From Myxococcales bacterium (GTDB lineage: Bacteria; Myxococcota_A; Polyangia; Haliangiales; Haliangiaceae), in the NCBI GenBank assembly GCA_011526095.1, contig WYBA01000183.1, positions 1-64,000 of the forward strand: DNA of 64,000 nucleotides, given 5' to 3'. Shown here one piece after another: positions 15,667 through 24,262 of this stretch; within the stretch, counting starts at the first letter, position 1, and every line of letters begins with the position of its first letter. The position numbers and the translations under genes were made by a program. The notes beneath the pieces were generated by a model that saw nothing but the letters and a program-made list of their open reading frames with translations, searched no databases and was not told the origin of the DNA.

Positions 15667-17198
15667 CGGCGACCGCCGCGGGCGGCGCCGCGCCCGAGCG
15701 CGTCCGCACCGTGATCGTCGGCTCCGGGTTCGCCGGCCTGGCGATGGCCGCGGCGCTGCGCCGCCGCGGCGACGCCGACTTCGTCGTCCTCGAGAAGGCC
15801 GACGCGATCGGCGGCACCTGGCGCGACAACCACTACCCCGGCTGCCAGTGCGACGTGCCCTCGCACCTCTACTCGTACTCGTTCGCGCCGAAGGCCGACT
15901 GGTCCGCGGCCTACGCGCCACAGCCGGAGATCCGCGCCTACATCGAGGCGTGCGCCGACCGGCTCGACCTGCGCCGCCACCTGCGCCTCGGCGCCGAGGT
16001 GCGCGAGGCGCGGTTCGACGAGGCGACCGCGACCTGGACCGTCCGGTGCGCGGACGGCCGCGTCTTCGTCGGCGACGTCGCCGTCGTCGCGACCGGCGGG
16101 CTCAGTCGTCCGCTCACGCCGCGCCTGCCCGGGCTCGACACGTTCGCCGGCCGCACCTGGCACTCGGCGGCGTGGGACCACGACGCGCCGCTCGCCGGCC
16201 AGCGCGTCGCGGCGATCGGCACCGGCGCCAGCGCGATCCAGTTCGTCCCGCACCTCGCGCGCGCCGCGGCGCACCTCACGCTGCTGCAGCGCACGCCGCC
16301 GTGGATCCTGCCGCGCCCCGATCACACGTTCACCGCCGCCGAGCGCGCCGCGCTGCGCGTCCCCGGCGTGCGCCGCGCCTACCGCGCGCTGCTCTACCTG
16401 CGCCACGAGCTGACCGCGGTGCCGTTCACGATCGAGCCGCGGATCCTGCGCGTCGCGCAGCGGCTGGCGCTGCGCCACCTGCGCCGCCAGGTCGCCGATC
16501 CCGTGCTGCGCGCGAAGCTCACGCCGGCCTACACGATGGGCTGCAAGCGCATCCTGATGTCGAACGAGTACTACCCGGCGCTGGCGCGGCCCAACGTCCA
16601 CGTCGAGACCTCGCCGATCCGCGAGGTGACGCCGACCGGGATCACGACCGCCGACGGCGTCCACCACGCGGTCGACGCGATCGTGTTCGGCACCGGGTTC
16701 GACATCCACGACTACGTCGGGCCGGTGAAGGTGATCGGCCGCGGCGGGCTCGACCTCGCCGAGGTGTGGCGGACGTCGGCCCAGGCCTACCGCGGCACGA
16801 CGATCCCGGGCTTCCCCAACGCGTTCGTGATCGTCGGGCCGAACACGGGCCTCGGCCACAACTCGATGATCTTCATGATCGAGTGTCAGACGCGGTACAT
16901 CGCCGGCGCGCTCGACCATCTGCGGGAGCACAATCTCGCCATGCTCGAACCGACCGAGGCGGCGACCCGCCGCTACAACGAACACCTGCAAGCCCGCCTC
17001 GCCGGGACCGTGTGGGCGACCGGCTGCAAGAGCTGGTACCTCGACGCCAGCGGCAAGAACACGACGCTGTGGCCCGGCTCGACGGCGGAGTTCTTCGCGC
17101 GGACCTACCGGTTCGACGCGTCCGCCTACCGGACGGTCAGCAAGCGCCAGCTCGCGGACCGGCAGGCGCGCGCGCCGCGCCCGCGGAGGGCGGCGTGA
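15663..17198 (+). CDS. Flavin-containing Baeyer-Villiger-type monooxygenase
   Basis: 511 residues from the GTG at 15663, overlapping the preceding TGA (GTGA). The N-terminal FAD Rossmann motif is VIVGSGFAGLAMAAALRRRG (GxGxxG). The Baeyer-Villiger fingerprint FxGxxxHxxxW is present (FAGRTWHSAAWDH, about residue 160). A second nucleotide-binding motif, GTGASAIQFVPHL, would bind NADPH. Such enzymes insert oxygen next to a ketone to give an ester or lactone, or N/S-oxidise. GTGFDIHDYVGPVKVIG and GPNTGLGHNSMIFMIE fit the C-terminal part of the family. Next to the SDR (alcohol to ketone) and the alpha/beta hydrolase (ester or epoxide cleavage), it fits a pathway that oxidises and opens a hydrophobic substrate. 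Confidence 0.88.
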   Translation: MTATAAGGAAPERVRTVIVGSGFAGLAMAAALRRRGDADFVVLEKADAIGGTWRDNHYPGCQCDVPSHLYSYSFAPKADWSAAYAPQPEIRAYIEACADRLDLRRHLRLGAEVREARFDEATATWTVRCADGRVFVGDVAVVATGGLSRPLTPRLPGLDTFAGRTWHSAAWDHDAPLAGQRVAAIGTGASAIQFVPHLARAAAHLTLLQRTPPWILPRPDHTFTAAERAALRVPGVRRAYRALLYLRHELTAVPFTIEPRILRVAQRLALRHLRRQVADPVLRAKLTPAYTMGCKRILMSNEYYPALARPNVHVETSPIREVTPTGITTADGVHHAVDAIVFGTGFDIHDYVGPVKVIGRGGLDLAEVWRTSAQAYRGTTIPGFPNAFVIVGPNTGLGHNSMIFMIECQTRYIAGALDHLREHNLAMLEPTEAATRRYNEHLQARLAGTVWATGCKSWYLDASGKNTTLWPGSTAEFFARTYRFDASAYRTVSKRQLADRQARAPRPRRAA

Positions 17199-18010
17199 GC
17201 CTGCCGCGCAACCCGCGCGCCGTCGTCACCGGCGCCGGCAGCGGCCTCGGCGCGGCGCTGTGCCGCGCGCTCGCGATGCGCGGCGCCACGGTCGTCGCCT
17301 CCGACGTCGACCTCGCGGCGGCCCAGGCGACCGCCGCGGCGTGCGGCGCGGGCGCCCACGCCGTGCGCTGCGACGTCACCAGGCTGGCCGAGGTCGAGGC
17401 GCTCGCCGACGCGGCGGACCGCCTGCTCGGCGGCGTCGATCTGATCGTCAACAACGCCGGCGTCGCCGTCGCCGGCCAGGTCGGCGACGTCTCGCTCGAC
17501 GACTGGCGGTGGATCGTCGACATCAACCTGTGGGGCGTGATCCACGGCTGCCACGTGTTCGCGCCGCGGCTGCGGGCCCAGGGCCGCGGCCACGTGCTCA
17601 ACGTCGCGTCCGCGGCGGGCCTCCTGTCCCCGCCGCAGATGGCGCCCTACAACGTGACCAAGGCGGCCGTCGTCGCGCTGTCGGAGACGATGTACAGCGA
17701 CCTCGCGTCCGCCGGCGTCGGCGTCACCGTGCTGTGCCCGACGTTCTTCCCGACCAACATCGGCGTCAACGCGCGCGCCAGCGACCCGGCGCTCGCCCAC
17801 ACCGCGCGCAAGCTCGTCGAGGGCGGCAAGCTCACCGCCGACGACGTCGCGCGCGCCGCGCTCGACGGCTGCGACGCCGGCGCGCTCCACGTCGCGCCGC
17901 AGGCCGACGGGCGGTGGATGTGGCGGGTCAAGCGGGTCGCGCCGCGCGCCTACCAGCGCCTCGCGCCGCGGGTCACGTCGCTGCTGCTCAAGAAGCTGGG
18001 ACGGTCGTGA
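17195..18010 (+). CDS. Short-chain dehydrogenase/reductase
   Basis: 271 residues from the GTG at 17195, again overlapping the preceding stop (GTGA). The coenzyme motif TGAGSGLG lies at about residues 11-18, NNAG at about 86-89, the catalytic Ser in NVASAAG, and YxxxK as YNVTK. D-V-D after the second strand (ASDVDLAAA) favours NAD(H). The C-terminal basic tail (VKRVAPRAYQRLAPRV) is common in SDRs that sit beside Baeyer-Villiger enzymes. Probably interconverts an alcohol and the ketone used by the upstream monooxygenase; the substrate is not readable. Confidence 0.88.
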   Translation: MSLPRNPRAVVTGAGSGLGAALCRALAMRGATVVASDVDLAAAQATAAACGAGAHAVRCDVTRLAEVEALADAADRLLGGVDLIVNNAGVAVAGQVGDVSLDDWRWIVDINLWGVIHGCHVFAPRLRAQGRGHVLNVASAAGLLSPPQMAPYNVTKAAVVALSETMYSDLASAGVGVTVLCPTFFPTNIGVNARASDPALAHTARKLVEGGKLTADDVARAALDGCDAGALHVAPQADGRWMWRVKRVAPRAYQRLAPRVTSLLLKKLGRS

Positions 18011-18894
18011 TCACGCACCGCGTCCGCGCCACCGGCGTGACGCTCGCGGCGACCGAGCGCGGCGACCGCGCGCGCCCGACGGTGCTGCTGATCCACGGCT
18101 ACCCCGACACCCAGGCGGTGTGGAACCCGGTCGCCGACCGGCTCGCGGCCGACTGCCACGTCGTCACGTACGACGTGCGCGGCGCCGGCGCCTCGTCGGC
18201 GCCGTCGTCGGACGCGGCCTACGATCTCGACCGCCTCGCCGAAGACACGGTCGCCGTGCTCGACGCGCTCGCCCCGGGGCGCGCGGTCCACGTCGTCGGC
18301 CACGACTGGGGCGCGATGCAGGCGTGGCACCTCGCGGTCCACGGCCGGCTCGGTGCGCGCCTGGCGTCGCTCACGACGATGGGCGCGCCGTGCCTCGACC
18401 ACGTCGGGCACTGGCTGCGCGCGCGGCTGCGGCGCGGCGCGCTCGGGCCGGTCGTCGGGCAGCTCGCGCGGTCGTGGTACATGGCCGTGCTCACCGCGCC
18501 CGGGCTGGCGCGCCCGCTGTGGGCGCGCGTCGGCCCGCGCTGGCCGGCGCTGCTCGCGCGGGTCGAGGGCCTCGCCCCCGCCGACGACCACCCCGCGCCG
18601 ACGATCGCCGCCGACGGCGCGCACGGCGCGCGGCTGTACCGTCGCAACGTCGTCCGCCGGCTGCGCCGCCCTCACCCGGCGCCGCACGTCGAGGTCCCGG
18701 TCCACTTGATCGTGTGCACGCGCGACCGCTTCGTCTCGCCCCGGCTGTACGACGGCCTCGATGCGTGGGCGCCGCGGCTGTCGCGCACCGCGCTCGACGC
18801 CGGCCACTGGGTGATGCGCAGTCACCCGGACGAGCTCGCCGGCCACGTCGCGTCGTGGATCGAGGACGTCGAGCGCGTCTCGCTCGCCGTGTAA
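18007..18894 (+). CDS. Alpha/beta hydrolase, epoxide-hydrolase-like
   Basis: 295 residues from the GTG at 18007 (GTGA overlap with the SDR stop). HGYPDTQAVWNPV gives the oxyanion HGxP motif. The nucleophile elbow reads VVGHDWGAMQAW, with Asp rather than Ser, as in epoxide hydrolases and haloalkane dehalogenases. The catalytic His is probably in DAGHWVMRSHPDEL. It acts in the same operon as the monooxygenase and SDR and could open an epoxide or hydrolyse the lactone/ester product; the Asp nucleophile favours the epoxide reading. The chain includes a cap region (about residues 130-220). Confidence 0.83.
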   Translation: MITHRVRATGVTLAATERGDRARPTVLLIHGYPDTQAVWNPVADRLAADCHVVTYDVRGAGASSAPSSDAAYDLDRLAEDTVAVLDALAPGRAVHVVGHDWGAMQAWHLAVHGRLGARLASLTTMGAPCLDHVGHWLRARLRRGALGPVVGQLARSWYMAVLTAPGLARPLWARVGPRWPALLARVEGLAPADDHPAPTIAADGAHGARLYRRNVVRRLRRPHPAPHVEVPVHLIVCTRDRFVSPRLYDGLDAWAPRLSRTALDAGHWVMRSHPDELAGHVASWIEDVERVSLAV

Positions 18895-18906
18895 GCTCTC
18901 GCCCGC

Positions 18907-19698
18907 ATGACGTCCGACGCGGTCCTCTACGAGCTCTCCGGTGACGTCGGGGTGATCACCCTGAACCGTCCCGACAACCGCAACAGCATGACGCCCGAGC
19001 TGCTCGACGCGTTCGGCGTGGCCGCGGCGCGCGCGCGCGCCGATCGCGCCGCGCGCTGCGTCGTCGTCACCGGCACCGGCGCGTGCTTCTCCGCCGGCGC
19101 CGACTTCAAGTCGGTGCTGCAGCGCGACGACGGCGAGCACCCGCGCGGGCCGCACGAGCGCAGCTACGAGATGTACGTGCCGTTCCTGTCGCTGCTCGAC
19201 ATCGAGGTGCCGGTGATCGCCGCGTGCAACGGCCACGCGGTCGGCGGCGGGTTCGGGCTGTCGCTCGTGTGCGACGTGCGCATCGGCGCGCGCGGCGCGC
19301 GCTACGGCGCCAACTTCTGCAAGCTCGGGCTCGCGCCGGGCATGGCGATCAGCTACCTGCTGCCGCGGCTGGTCGGCGTGTCGCGCGCCTCGGAGCTGCT
19401 GTTCAGCGGCCGGCTCGTCGACGGCGAGGAGGCGGAGCGGATCGGCCTGCTGTCCGCGGCGGTCGACGCCGCCGACGTGCTGCCGCGCGCGATGGAGCTC
19501 GCGCGGTCGATCGCCACGAGCGCGCCGCTTGCGGTGCGGATGACCAAGCAGCTCATGTACCGCGGGCTCGGCTGGGATCCGCGCGGCCACGCCCGCACCG
19601 AGGCGGTCTCCCAGGCGCACACGGTCGGCTCGGCCGACGCCGCCGAGGGCATCGCCGCGCTGCTCGAGAAGCGCGAGCCGCGGTTCACCGGCCGGTAG
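18907..19698 (+). CDS. Crotonase-family protein (enoyl-CoA hydratase/isomerase-like) lacking both hydratase glutamates
   Basis: 263 residues, ATG 12 bases after the hydrolase stop. The crotonase oxyanion segments are present: CFSAGADFKSVL and GHAVGGGFGLSLVCDVRIG. The two catalytic glutamates of classical hydratase align here with Gly (GGGFGL in place of GGGCEL) and with a non-acidic residue in YGANFCKLGLAPG. Simple hydration of an enoyl-CoA is therefore unlikely; isomerase or another crotonase chemistry is more probable. Last gene of the AraC-linked operon. The C-terminal part (LAVRMTKQLMYRG) is ordinary for the family. Confidence 0.85.
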   Translation: MTSDAVLYELSGDVGVITLNRPDNRNSMTPELLDAFGVAAARARADRAARCVVVTGTGACFSAGADFKSVLQRDDGEHPRGPHERSYEMYVPFLSLLDIEVPVIAACNGHAVGGGFGLSLVCDVRIGARGARYGANFCKLGLAPGMAISYLLPRLVGVSRASELLFSGRLVDGEEAERIGLLSAAVDAADVLPRAMELARSIATSAPLAVRMTKQLMYRGLGWDPRGHARTEAVSQAHTVGSADAAEGIAALLEKREPRFTGR

Positions 19699-19935
19699 CC
19701 GGCGCGTCCGAGGCTCGACATGCGACGCACGGGGCGCGGGTAGGCCGCGACACCGTGACGCGTGCGTAACATCGCGATGCCACTCGGGTTACGCGCTCCA
19801 GGCCGCAGCTGCGAAGGCGGCTACGCGGTGGCGGGATTCCACGCAGATCCAGCCACGGAAGTTCGCGGGTTTACGCACCGTGTCAGCGTGCCCGGTTCTT
19901 GCAATCGCCCGGGGCGCTTCCCTGGAGTACCCGTC
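19699..19935. other. Intergenic region upstream of the diacylglycerol-kinase-like gene
   Basis: 237 bases without a gene I can support. A TTGCA at 19899-19903 is preceded by TGCCC at the spacing expected for a sigma-54 promoter, but the -24 GG is not intact, so I do not call a promoter. The frame that starts at 19762 is an N-terminal over-extension of the next gene. Confidence 0.5.
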
Positions 19936-20988
19936 ATGCAGATCGGCGTCATCACCAACCCCAACAGCCGCAAGAACAAGAACCGGCCGCACCGCGCCCA
20001 GCGGCTGCAGTCGATCGTCGGCGCGATGGGCGAGGTTCACGAGACCGAGTCCGTCGATTCGATCAAGCCGGTCCTCCGCGAGTTCCTGCGCAAGAAGGCG
20101 CGCTACTGGGTCGCCGACGGCGGCGACGGCGCGCTGCACTGGATGCTGCGCATGGGCATGGAGGTCCTCCAGGAGGACGAGTTCGCCGGCGCCTCGACCG
20201 CGCTGCCGATGACGATGCCGACCAACGGCGGCACGATCGACTTCATCGCCAACAACGTCGGGATCAAGGGCGACGCGGAGAGCCTGCTCACCGCGATGCG
20301 CCTGCGCCTCGAGCGCGGCCAGCGCATCGAGGAGACCGAGGTCGACACGATGGTCATGGACGGCGTCCAGGCGACGCCCGACGGTGACATCCCGTTCCGC
20401 ACGTGGGGCTTCGCGGTCGCCGCCGGCGGCGTCGGCCAGCGGTTCTTCGCCAAGTACTACCAGGACACCGATCCGCGCCCGCAGACGATCCTCAAGGTCC
20501 TCGGCACCGCGCTCGCGTCGATGCCGGTGGCGATGACGCCGCTGCGCAACGTGCCGGGCATGCCGCGCACGCTCGCGACCTACGCCCGCGACATCTTCGA
20601 GCCGACGCACGCGAAGGTCACGCTCGACGGCATGGTGCTGCCGGGCGAGGAGTTCACCGGCATCCACGTCGCGTCGATGTCGATCAACCTCGGCAACGTG
20701 CTGCGGTTCTTCGGCAAGGCGGATCAGCCCGGCCTGATGAACGCGATCGTCGGCACGCCGTCGCCGCTCGCGATCGTCCGCAACCTGCCGCGGATGTTCC
20801 GCGGCGAGGAGATGCGCGGCGACCAGCTCCTCGATCGCCCGTGCCGGACGATGACGATGGAGGCGATCGGCGACCAGCTGCTCGAGCCGGTCATCGATGG
20901 CGAGTACTACCGCGACCTGCGCTCGATCAGCTTCCGCATCGGCCCGCGCGTGCGGATCCCCAAGGTCGTCGGCGCGCCGCGCGCCTGA
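19936..20988 (+). CDS. Diacylglycerol kinase / NAD kinase-fold lipid kinase-like protein
   Basis: 350 residues from ATG 19936, with GGAG at 19924-19927 as a well-placed ribosome site; this decides against the longer frame from 19762. The N-terminus GVITNPNSRKNK matches the 'NPxS' phosphate-binding strand of the DAGK/sphingosine-kinase fold. WVADGGDGALHWMLRMG matches the GGDGT motif, with the usual Thr replaced by Ala, and the following PTNGGTIDFIANNVGI resembles the 'P.GT.ND.A' segment. It probably phosphorylates a lipid or a related substrate, but the altered GGDG(T to A) motif leaves activity open. Convergent with the SMI1-WGR gene. Confidence 0.72.
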   Translation: MQIGVITNPNSRKNKNRPHRAQRLQSIVGAMGEVHETESVDSIKPVLREFLRKKARYWVADGGDGALHWMLRMGMEVLQEDEFAGASTALPMTMPTNGGTIDFIANNVGIKGDAESLLTAMRLRLERGQRIEETEVDTMVMDGVQATPDGDIPFRTWGFAVAAGGVGQRFFAKYYQDTDPRPQTILKVLGTALASMPVAMTPLRNVPGMPRTLATYARDIFEPTHAKVTLDGMVLPGEEFTGIHVASMSINLGNVLRFFGKADQPGLMNAIVGTPSPLAIVRNLPRMFRGEEMRGDQLLDRPCRTMTMEAIGDQLLEPVIDGEYYRDLRSISFRIGPRVRIPKVVGAPRA

Positions 20989-21014
20989 ACGTCGCGAGGC
21001 GGGCGCCGCGCGGG

Positions 21015-21980
21015 CTACACCGCCTCGTAGCCCTTGCCGGTCTTCTCGCGGATCAGTTTGTCGGCCTCCTGCTGCGCGGCGGCGGGGCTGGCGAGCTTCT
21101 TGTCCTTCTGCTGTCCGTCGGTGCCGATCCTGCCGAACCGGACGCGCAGGACGGGACCGACGACCTCGACCTCCCAGAACTTCGAGGACGTCCCCTCGAC
21201 CAGCTCGAACCGGCGCGCCTTGCCGGGCTTCGCGGCCTTCGCGGCGGGCTTCGCCTTCGCGGCGGCGGGCTTCGCGGCCTTCGCGGCGGGCTTCGCCTTC
21301 GCGGCGGCGGGCTTCGCCTTCGCGGCGGGCTTCGCCGGCGTCGCGACCGCCTTCGCGGGCGCCTTGCCCGGCTTCGCCTTCAGCTTCAGCATGTGCTCGG
21401 CCGGGTGGCCGCTCCAGCCGCCCTTGGCCGGGAACACGTCGCACCGCTTCGCGTCCCACACCAGCGCGCCGGACTCGAGCAGCGTCACGTACCGCTCGAG
21501 CAGCTCGCGGAACGACGCGCCGAGCACGACGAGATCGCACTCGGTGACGAACGTGAGCACCTGGCCGGCCGTGCCGTTCGTGCCGGGATCGAAGTCCAGG
21601 TACGTGTTGTCGCCGTCCCACCACTGCGACCCCGCGATCGGGATCCGCTTGGGGTACCACAGCCCGAGCTTGTGCTTGCCGTCGTCGCTCTCGTCGGCGA
21701 TGTCGCGCTGGCCCTCGTCCATGTCCCGCTCGTCCTTCCACCGCTCGACGATCGCGTGCAGCGGCGCGAGCGGCGAGCAGCCGGGCATCCACGGCCACGA
21801 CGTCTCGCTCTCCTGTCCGTCGTGCAGCGCGAGGTGGGCGCGGAAGTCCGCCGGGAACTTCAGCTTCATCTTCTTCTCGGCGGCCGCGATGTCCTTCTCG
21901 GTCGCGCCGGGCCGCAGCTTGAGCGACCCCGCTCCCGACTTCGCGCCCCACGCTTCGAGACGGTCCCAGAGGTCCTTCAT
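21015..21980 (-). CDS. SMI1/KNR4 domain - Ala/Lys/Pro linker - WGR domain protein
   Basis: 321 residues from ATG 21980 (MKDLWDRLEAW). Residues ~1-195 fit the SMI1/KNR4 (SUKH) fold: LRPGATEKDIAAAEKKM, LPADFR-type segment (KFPADFRAHLALHDGQ), then WWDGDNTYLDFDPG. A repetitive Ala-Lys-Pro linker of about 60 residues follows, resembling histone H1 tails, and then a C-terminal WGR domain (RFELVEGTSSKFWEVEVV, VRFGRIGTDGQ, EADKLIREKTGKGY). WGR domains bind nucleic acid or sense it next to PARP-like enzymes; SUKH domains are known from toxin immunity. The start is only 11 bases from that of the divergent neighbour. Function not known. Confidence 0.87.
   Translation of the reverse strand: MKDLWDRLEAWGAKSGAGSLKLRPGATEKDIAAAEKKMKLKFPADFRAHLALHDGQESETSWPWMPGCSPLAPLHAIVERWKDERDMDEGQRDIADESDDGKHKLGLWYPKRIPIAGSQWWDGDNTYLDFDPGTNGTAGQVLTFVTECDLVVLGASFRELLERYVTLLESGALVWDAKRCDVFPAKGGWSGHPAEHMLKLKAKPGKAPAKAVATPAKPAAKAKPAAAKAKPAAKAAKPAAAKAKPAAKAAKPGKARRFELVEGTSSKFWEVEVVGPVLRVRFGRIGTDGQQKDKKLASPAAAQQEADKLIREKTGKGYEAV
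21225..21308. repeat. Exact 42-bp tandem duplication in the SMI1-WGR linker
   Basis: The 42-base unit at 21225-21266 is repeated without change at 21267-21308, followed by a partial copy. It encodes 14 residues of the Ala/Lys/Pro-rich linker. Being a multiple of three, gain or loss of units would only lengthen or shorten the linker. Confidence 0.85.
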
Positions 21981-21991
21981 ATAGTTCCACG

Positions 21992-22837
21992 GTGCCGCAG
22001 CGCTCGCGCAAAGCCAAGGACCCGGGGCCGCTCGATGGCGCGCGGTTCGTTCGCCCGGGGTTCGCGCGCGCGCCGGAGCACGACCTCGCGTTCGCGCTCG
22101 GCTACCCGCACGTGCCCGTCGAGGCCGGCGCGCCGCCGGTGCGCCCCGCCGCGGCGAGGAAGCTGCTGAAGCAGCGCGCGCGCGAGCTGACCGGCCCCGG
22201 GCTCGACGTCCTCGCGCGCGAGCTCGAGGCGCACGTCGGCGCCGTCGTGATCGCCGAGACCCTGGTCGAGATCCTCGAGGGCTACGGCGACCGCGACTTC
22301 CACGCGTGGAACCGCGGCCTGATCCAGCTCGTCCGCTGGGGGCTCGGGTTCGCGCTGCTGCGCTGCCCCGCCGCGATCGCGGCGGCGCTGCGCGCGCGCC
22401 TGGAGGTCGTGTGCGATCGCGCGATCGCCGCACGTCGTCCCGACAAGCCGCGACAGGTCGAGCAGATCCTCGACGTCGTGCTCCACGGCGCGGCCGGCGC
22501 GAGGCGCAGCGGTCATCGCTACGAGGGCGCGGTCCAGGCGTTCGATCTGCTCCACGTCCACGACGACCCCGCGTTCGTCCTCGACCAGGTGCGGCGCGAG
22601 CGCTTCGAGCCGCTGTGGCGGCCGTGGGCGCGCCTGGCGTTCCTCGGCGGCGAGCCCGTGGTCCGGCACTACGCGCGCCACTGGCGCAAGATCCGCGACG
22701 GCGTCGACGTCCGCGCGTTCGTGCGCGACTTCGGGCGGATCCGCTCGCCCGCGGTGACCCGGGCGATCCGCGAGATCGCGGCGACCCCGGCGTCCCCCGC
22801 GGCCGCCGACGCGACCGCGTGGCTCGCGCGCCACTGA
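21992..22837 (+). CDS. Hypothetical protein, helical
   Basis: 281 residues from a GTG at 21992. I do not recognise a family. The N-terminus is basic (RSRKAKDPG); the remainder is predicted mostly helical and rich in Ala/Arg, with motifs such as GYGDRDFHAWNRGLIQLVRW and RHYARHWRKIRDGVDVRAF. No signal peptide or membrane segments are seen. It is divergent from the SMI1-WGR gene with an 11-base gap and sits 63 bases upstream of the AAA/HNH pair on the same strand, so it could be transcribed with it. GC3 is as extreme as in housekeeping neighbours, unlike the AAA/HNH genes. Confidence 0.6.
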   Translation: MPQRSRKAKDPGPLDGARFVRPGFARAPEHDLAFALGYPHVPVEAGAPPVRPAAARKLLKQRARELTGPGLDVLARELEAHVGAVVIAETLVEILEGYGDRDFHAWNRGLIQLVRWGLGFALLRCPAAIAAALRARLEVVCDRAIAARRPDKPRQVEQILDVVLHGAAGARRSGHRYEGAVQAFDLLHVHDDPAFVLDQVRRERFEPLWRPWARLAFLGGEPVVRHYARHWRKIRDGVDVRAFVRDFGRIRSPAVTRAIREIAATPASPAAADATAWLARH

Positions 22838-22900
22838 CGAGACGAACGGGCAGCAGGCATTGCGCGCGGGACGTCGCCCCAGGACACTGGTTCTGCCCCA

Positions 22901-24262
22901 ATGCTTGAGTACCTGCACCTCAAGAACGTCGGTCCGGCGCCAGAGATGCGCATGGAGCTGGCCGAGCGCCTCAACCTCATCACGGGGGACAACGGGCTCG
23001 GTAAGAGCTTCCTGCTCGACATCGCGTGGTGGACCCTCACCCGCACCTGGGTCGGCTACCCGGCGCGCCCGAACCCGGGGGCGAAGGAGGCTGCGTCCAT
23101 CGGGTTCGCGTTCGAGAGCAAATCGGGGCGCCGTGAGTACGTCAGCGAGTTCGATCGCAAGCAGCAGGAGTGGAAGGGCAAGGTCGGCCGGCCAGCAAAC
23201 CCTGGTCTCGTCCTCTATGCCCAGGTCGACGGTGGTTTCGCCGTGTGGGATCCAGCTCGCAACTACTGGCGTACCGTCAGGGGCCAGGAGGTGCAGGACC
23301 GTCCCCCCGCGTATGTATTCAGCCCCAACGAGGTCTGGGACGGCCTGGAGCGAGATGGCGCCACGCTGTGCAATGGCCTCATCCGTGACTGGGCGTCCTG
23401 GCAGAAGGAGAAGGGCACTCCGTTCGAGCTGCTCAAGGCGGCGCTGCAGGTCATGTCGCCGTCGGCCGGCGAACCGCTGGTTCCGGGCCCGCTGACGCGC
23501 ATTAGCCTCGACGACGTGCGCGACATGCCGACGTTGCGCATGCCGTACGGTGAGGACACGCCCATCGTGCAGGCCTCCGCCGGCATGCGTCGCATCACCG
23601 CGCTGGTGTACCTGCTCGTGTGGGCATGGGAGGAGCACCAGCGTGCCGCTGCCCTTCTGGGGCAGGAGCCCAGCCAGCAGGTCATCTTCCTCGTCGACGA
23701 GCTCGACACTCACCTACACCCCCGCTGGCAACGCGTCGTCCTACGTGCGCTGCTTGACGTGGTCGGGGAGTTGATGACCGGGGGCGACGCTCAGGTCCAG
23801 GTCCTCGCCGCGACTCACTCGCCTCTGGTCATGGCGTCCGTGGAGCCGCACTTCGATCCCGCCCAGGACGCGCTGTGGCACCTCGACCTGGCGGACAGCG
23901 CGGTTCGACTGACTCAAGAGCAGTGGGCGAAGCAAGGGGACGTGCTCGGCTGGCTGGTGTCGGAGACGTTCGGGCTGGCTCAGGCTCGGTCGCGCGAGTC
24001 CGAGGAGGCAATCGAGGCCGCCGAGGCGTTCATGCGCCGAGACCTATCGGCGCTGCCCAGTGGACTGCGCACCAGGAACGACATCGACGCGGCGCTCGCC
24101 AGGCTGCTGCCGGGGCACGATCCGTTCTGGCCGCGCTGGGTGGTCAAGGGTGGCGCCGTCGAGGGCAAGGCGACAGGGAAGCCGCGCAAGAAGCAGCGCG
24201 CGAAGGCGACCCCGAAGCGGACGGCCAAGAAGGCGACCTCGGGGCGGAGCAAGCGCCGTTGA
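22901..24262 (+). CDS. AAA/ABC-type ATPase, Septu PtuA-like or OLD-like
   Basis: 453 residues from ATG 22901 (MLEYLHLKNVGPAPEMRMEL). Walker A is GDNGLGKS (about 29-36), the ABC-signature-like region is VQASAGMRRITALVYLL, Walker B reads VIFLVDELDTHLHPRW, and the switch His is in LAATHSPLVMAS. This is the AAA_21/RecF-SMC-like ATPase head found in OLD, PtuA and retron effectors, without a long coiled coil. The last ~35 residues are a Lys/Arg tail (KPRKKQRAKATPKRTAKK). Codon use is visibly less GC-biased than in neighbours. The next gene starts inside its stop (TTGA overlap) and encodes an HNH-like protein, the arrangement of Septu systems. Role as a phage-defence ATPase is inferred from that pairing. 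Confidence 0.82.
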   Translation: MLEYLHLKNVGPAPEMRMELAERLNLITGDNGLGKSFLLDIAWWTLTRTWVGYPARPNPGAKEAASIGFAFESKSGRREYVSEFDRKQQEWKGKVGRPANPGLVLYAQVDGGFAVWDPARNYWRTVRGQEVQDRPPAYVFSPNEVWDGLERDGATLCNGLIRDWASWQKEKGTPFELLKAALQVMSPSAGEPLVPGPLTRISLDDVRDMPTLRMPYGEDTPIVQASAGMRRITALVYLLVWAWEEHQRAAALLGQEPSQQVIFLVDELDTHLHPRWQRVVLRALLDVVGELMTGGDAQVQVLAATHSPLVMASVEPHFDPAQDALWHLDLADSAVRLTQEQWAKQGDVLGWLVSETFGLAQARSRESEEAIEAAEAFMRRDLSALPSGLRTRNDIDAALARLLPGHDPFWPRWVVKGGAVEGKATGKPRKKQRAKATPKRTAKKATSGRSKRR

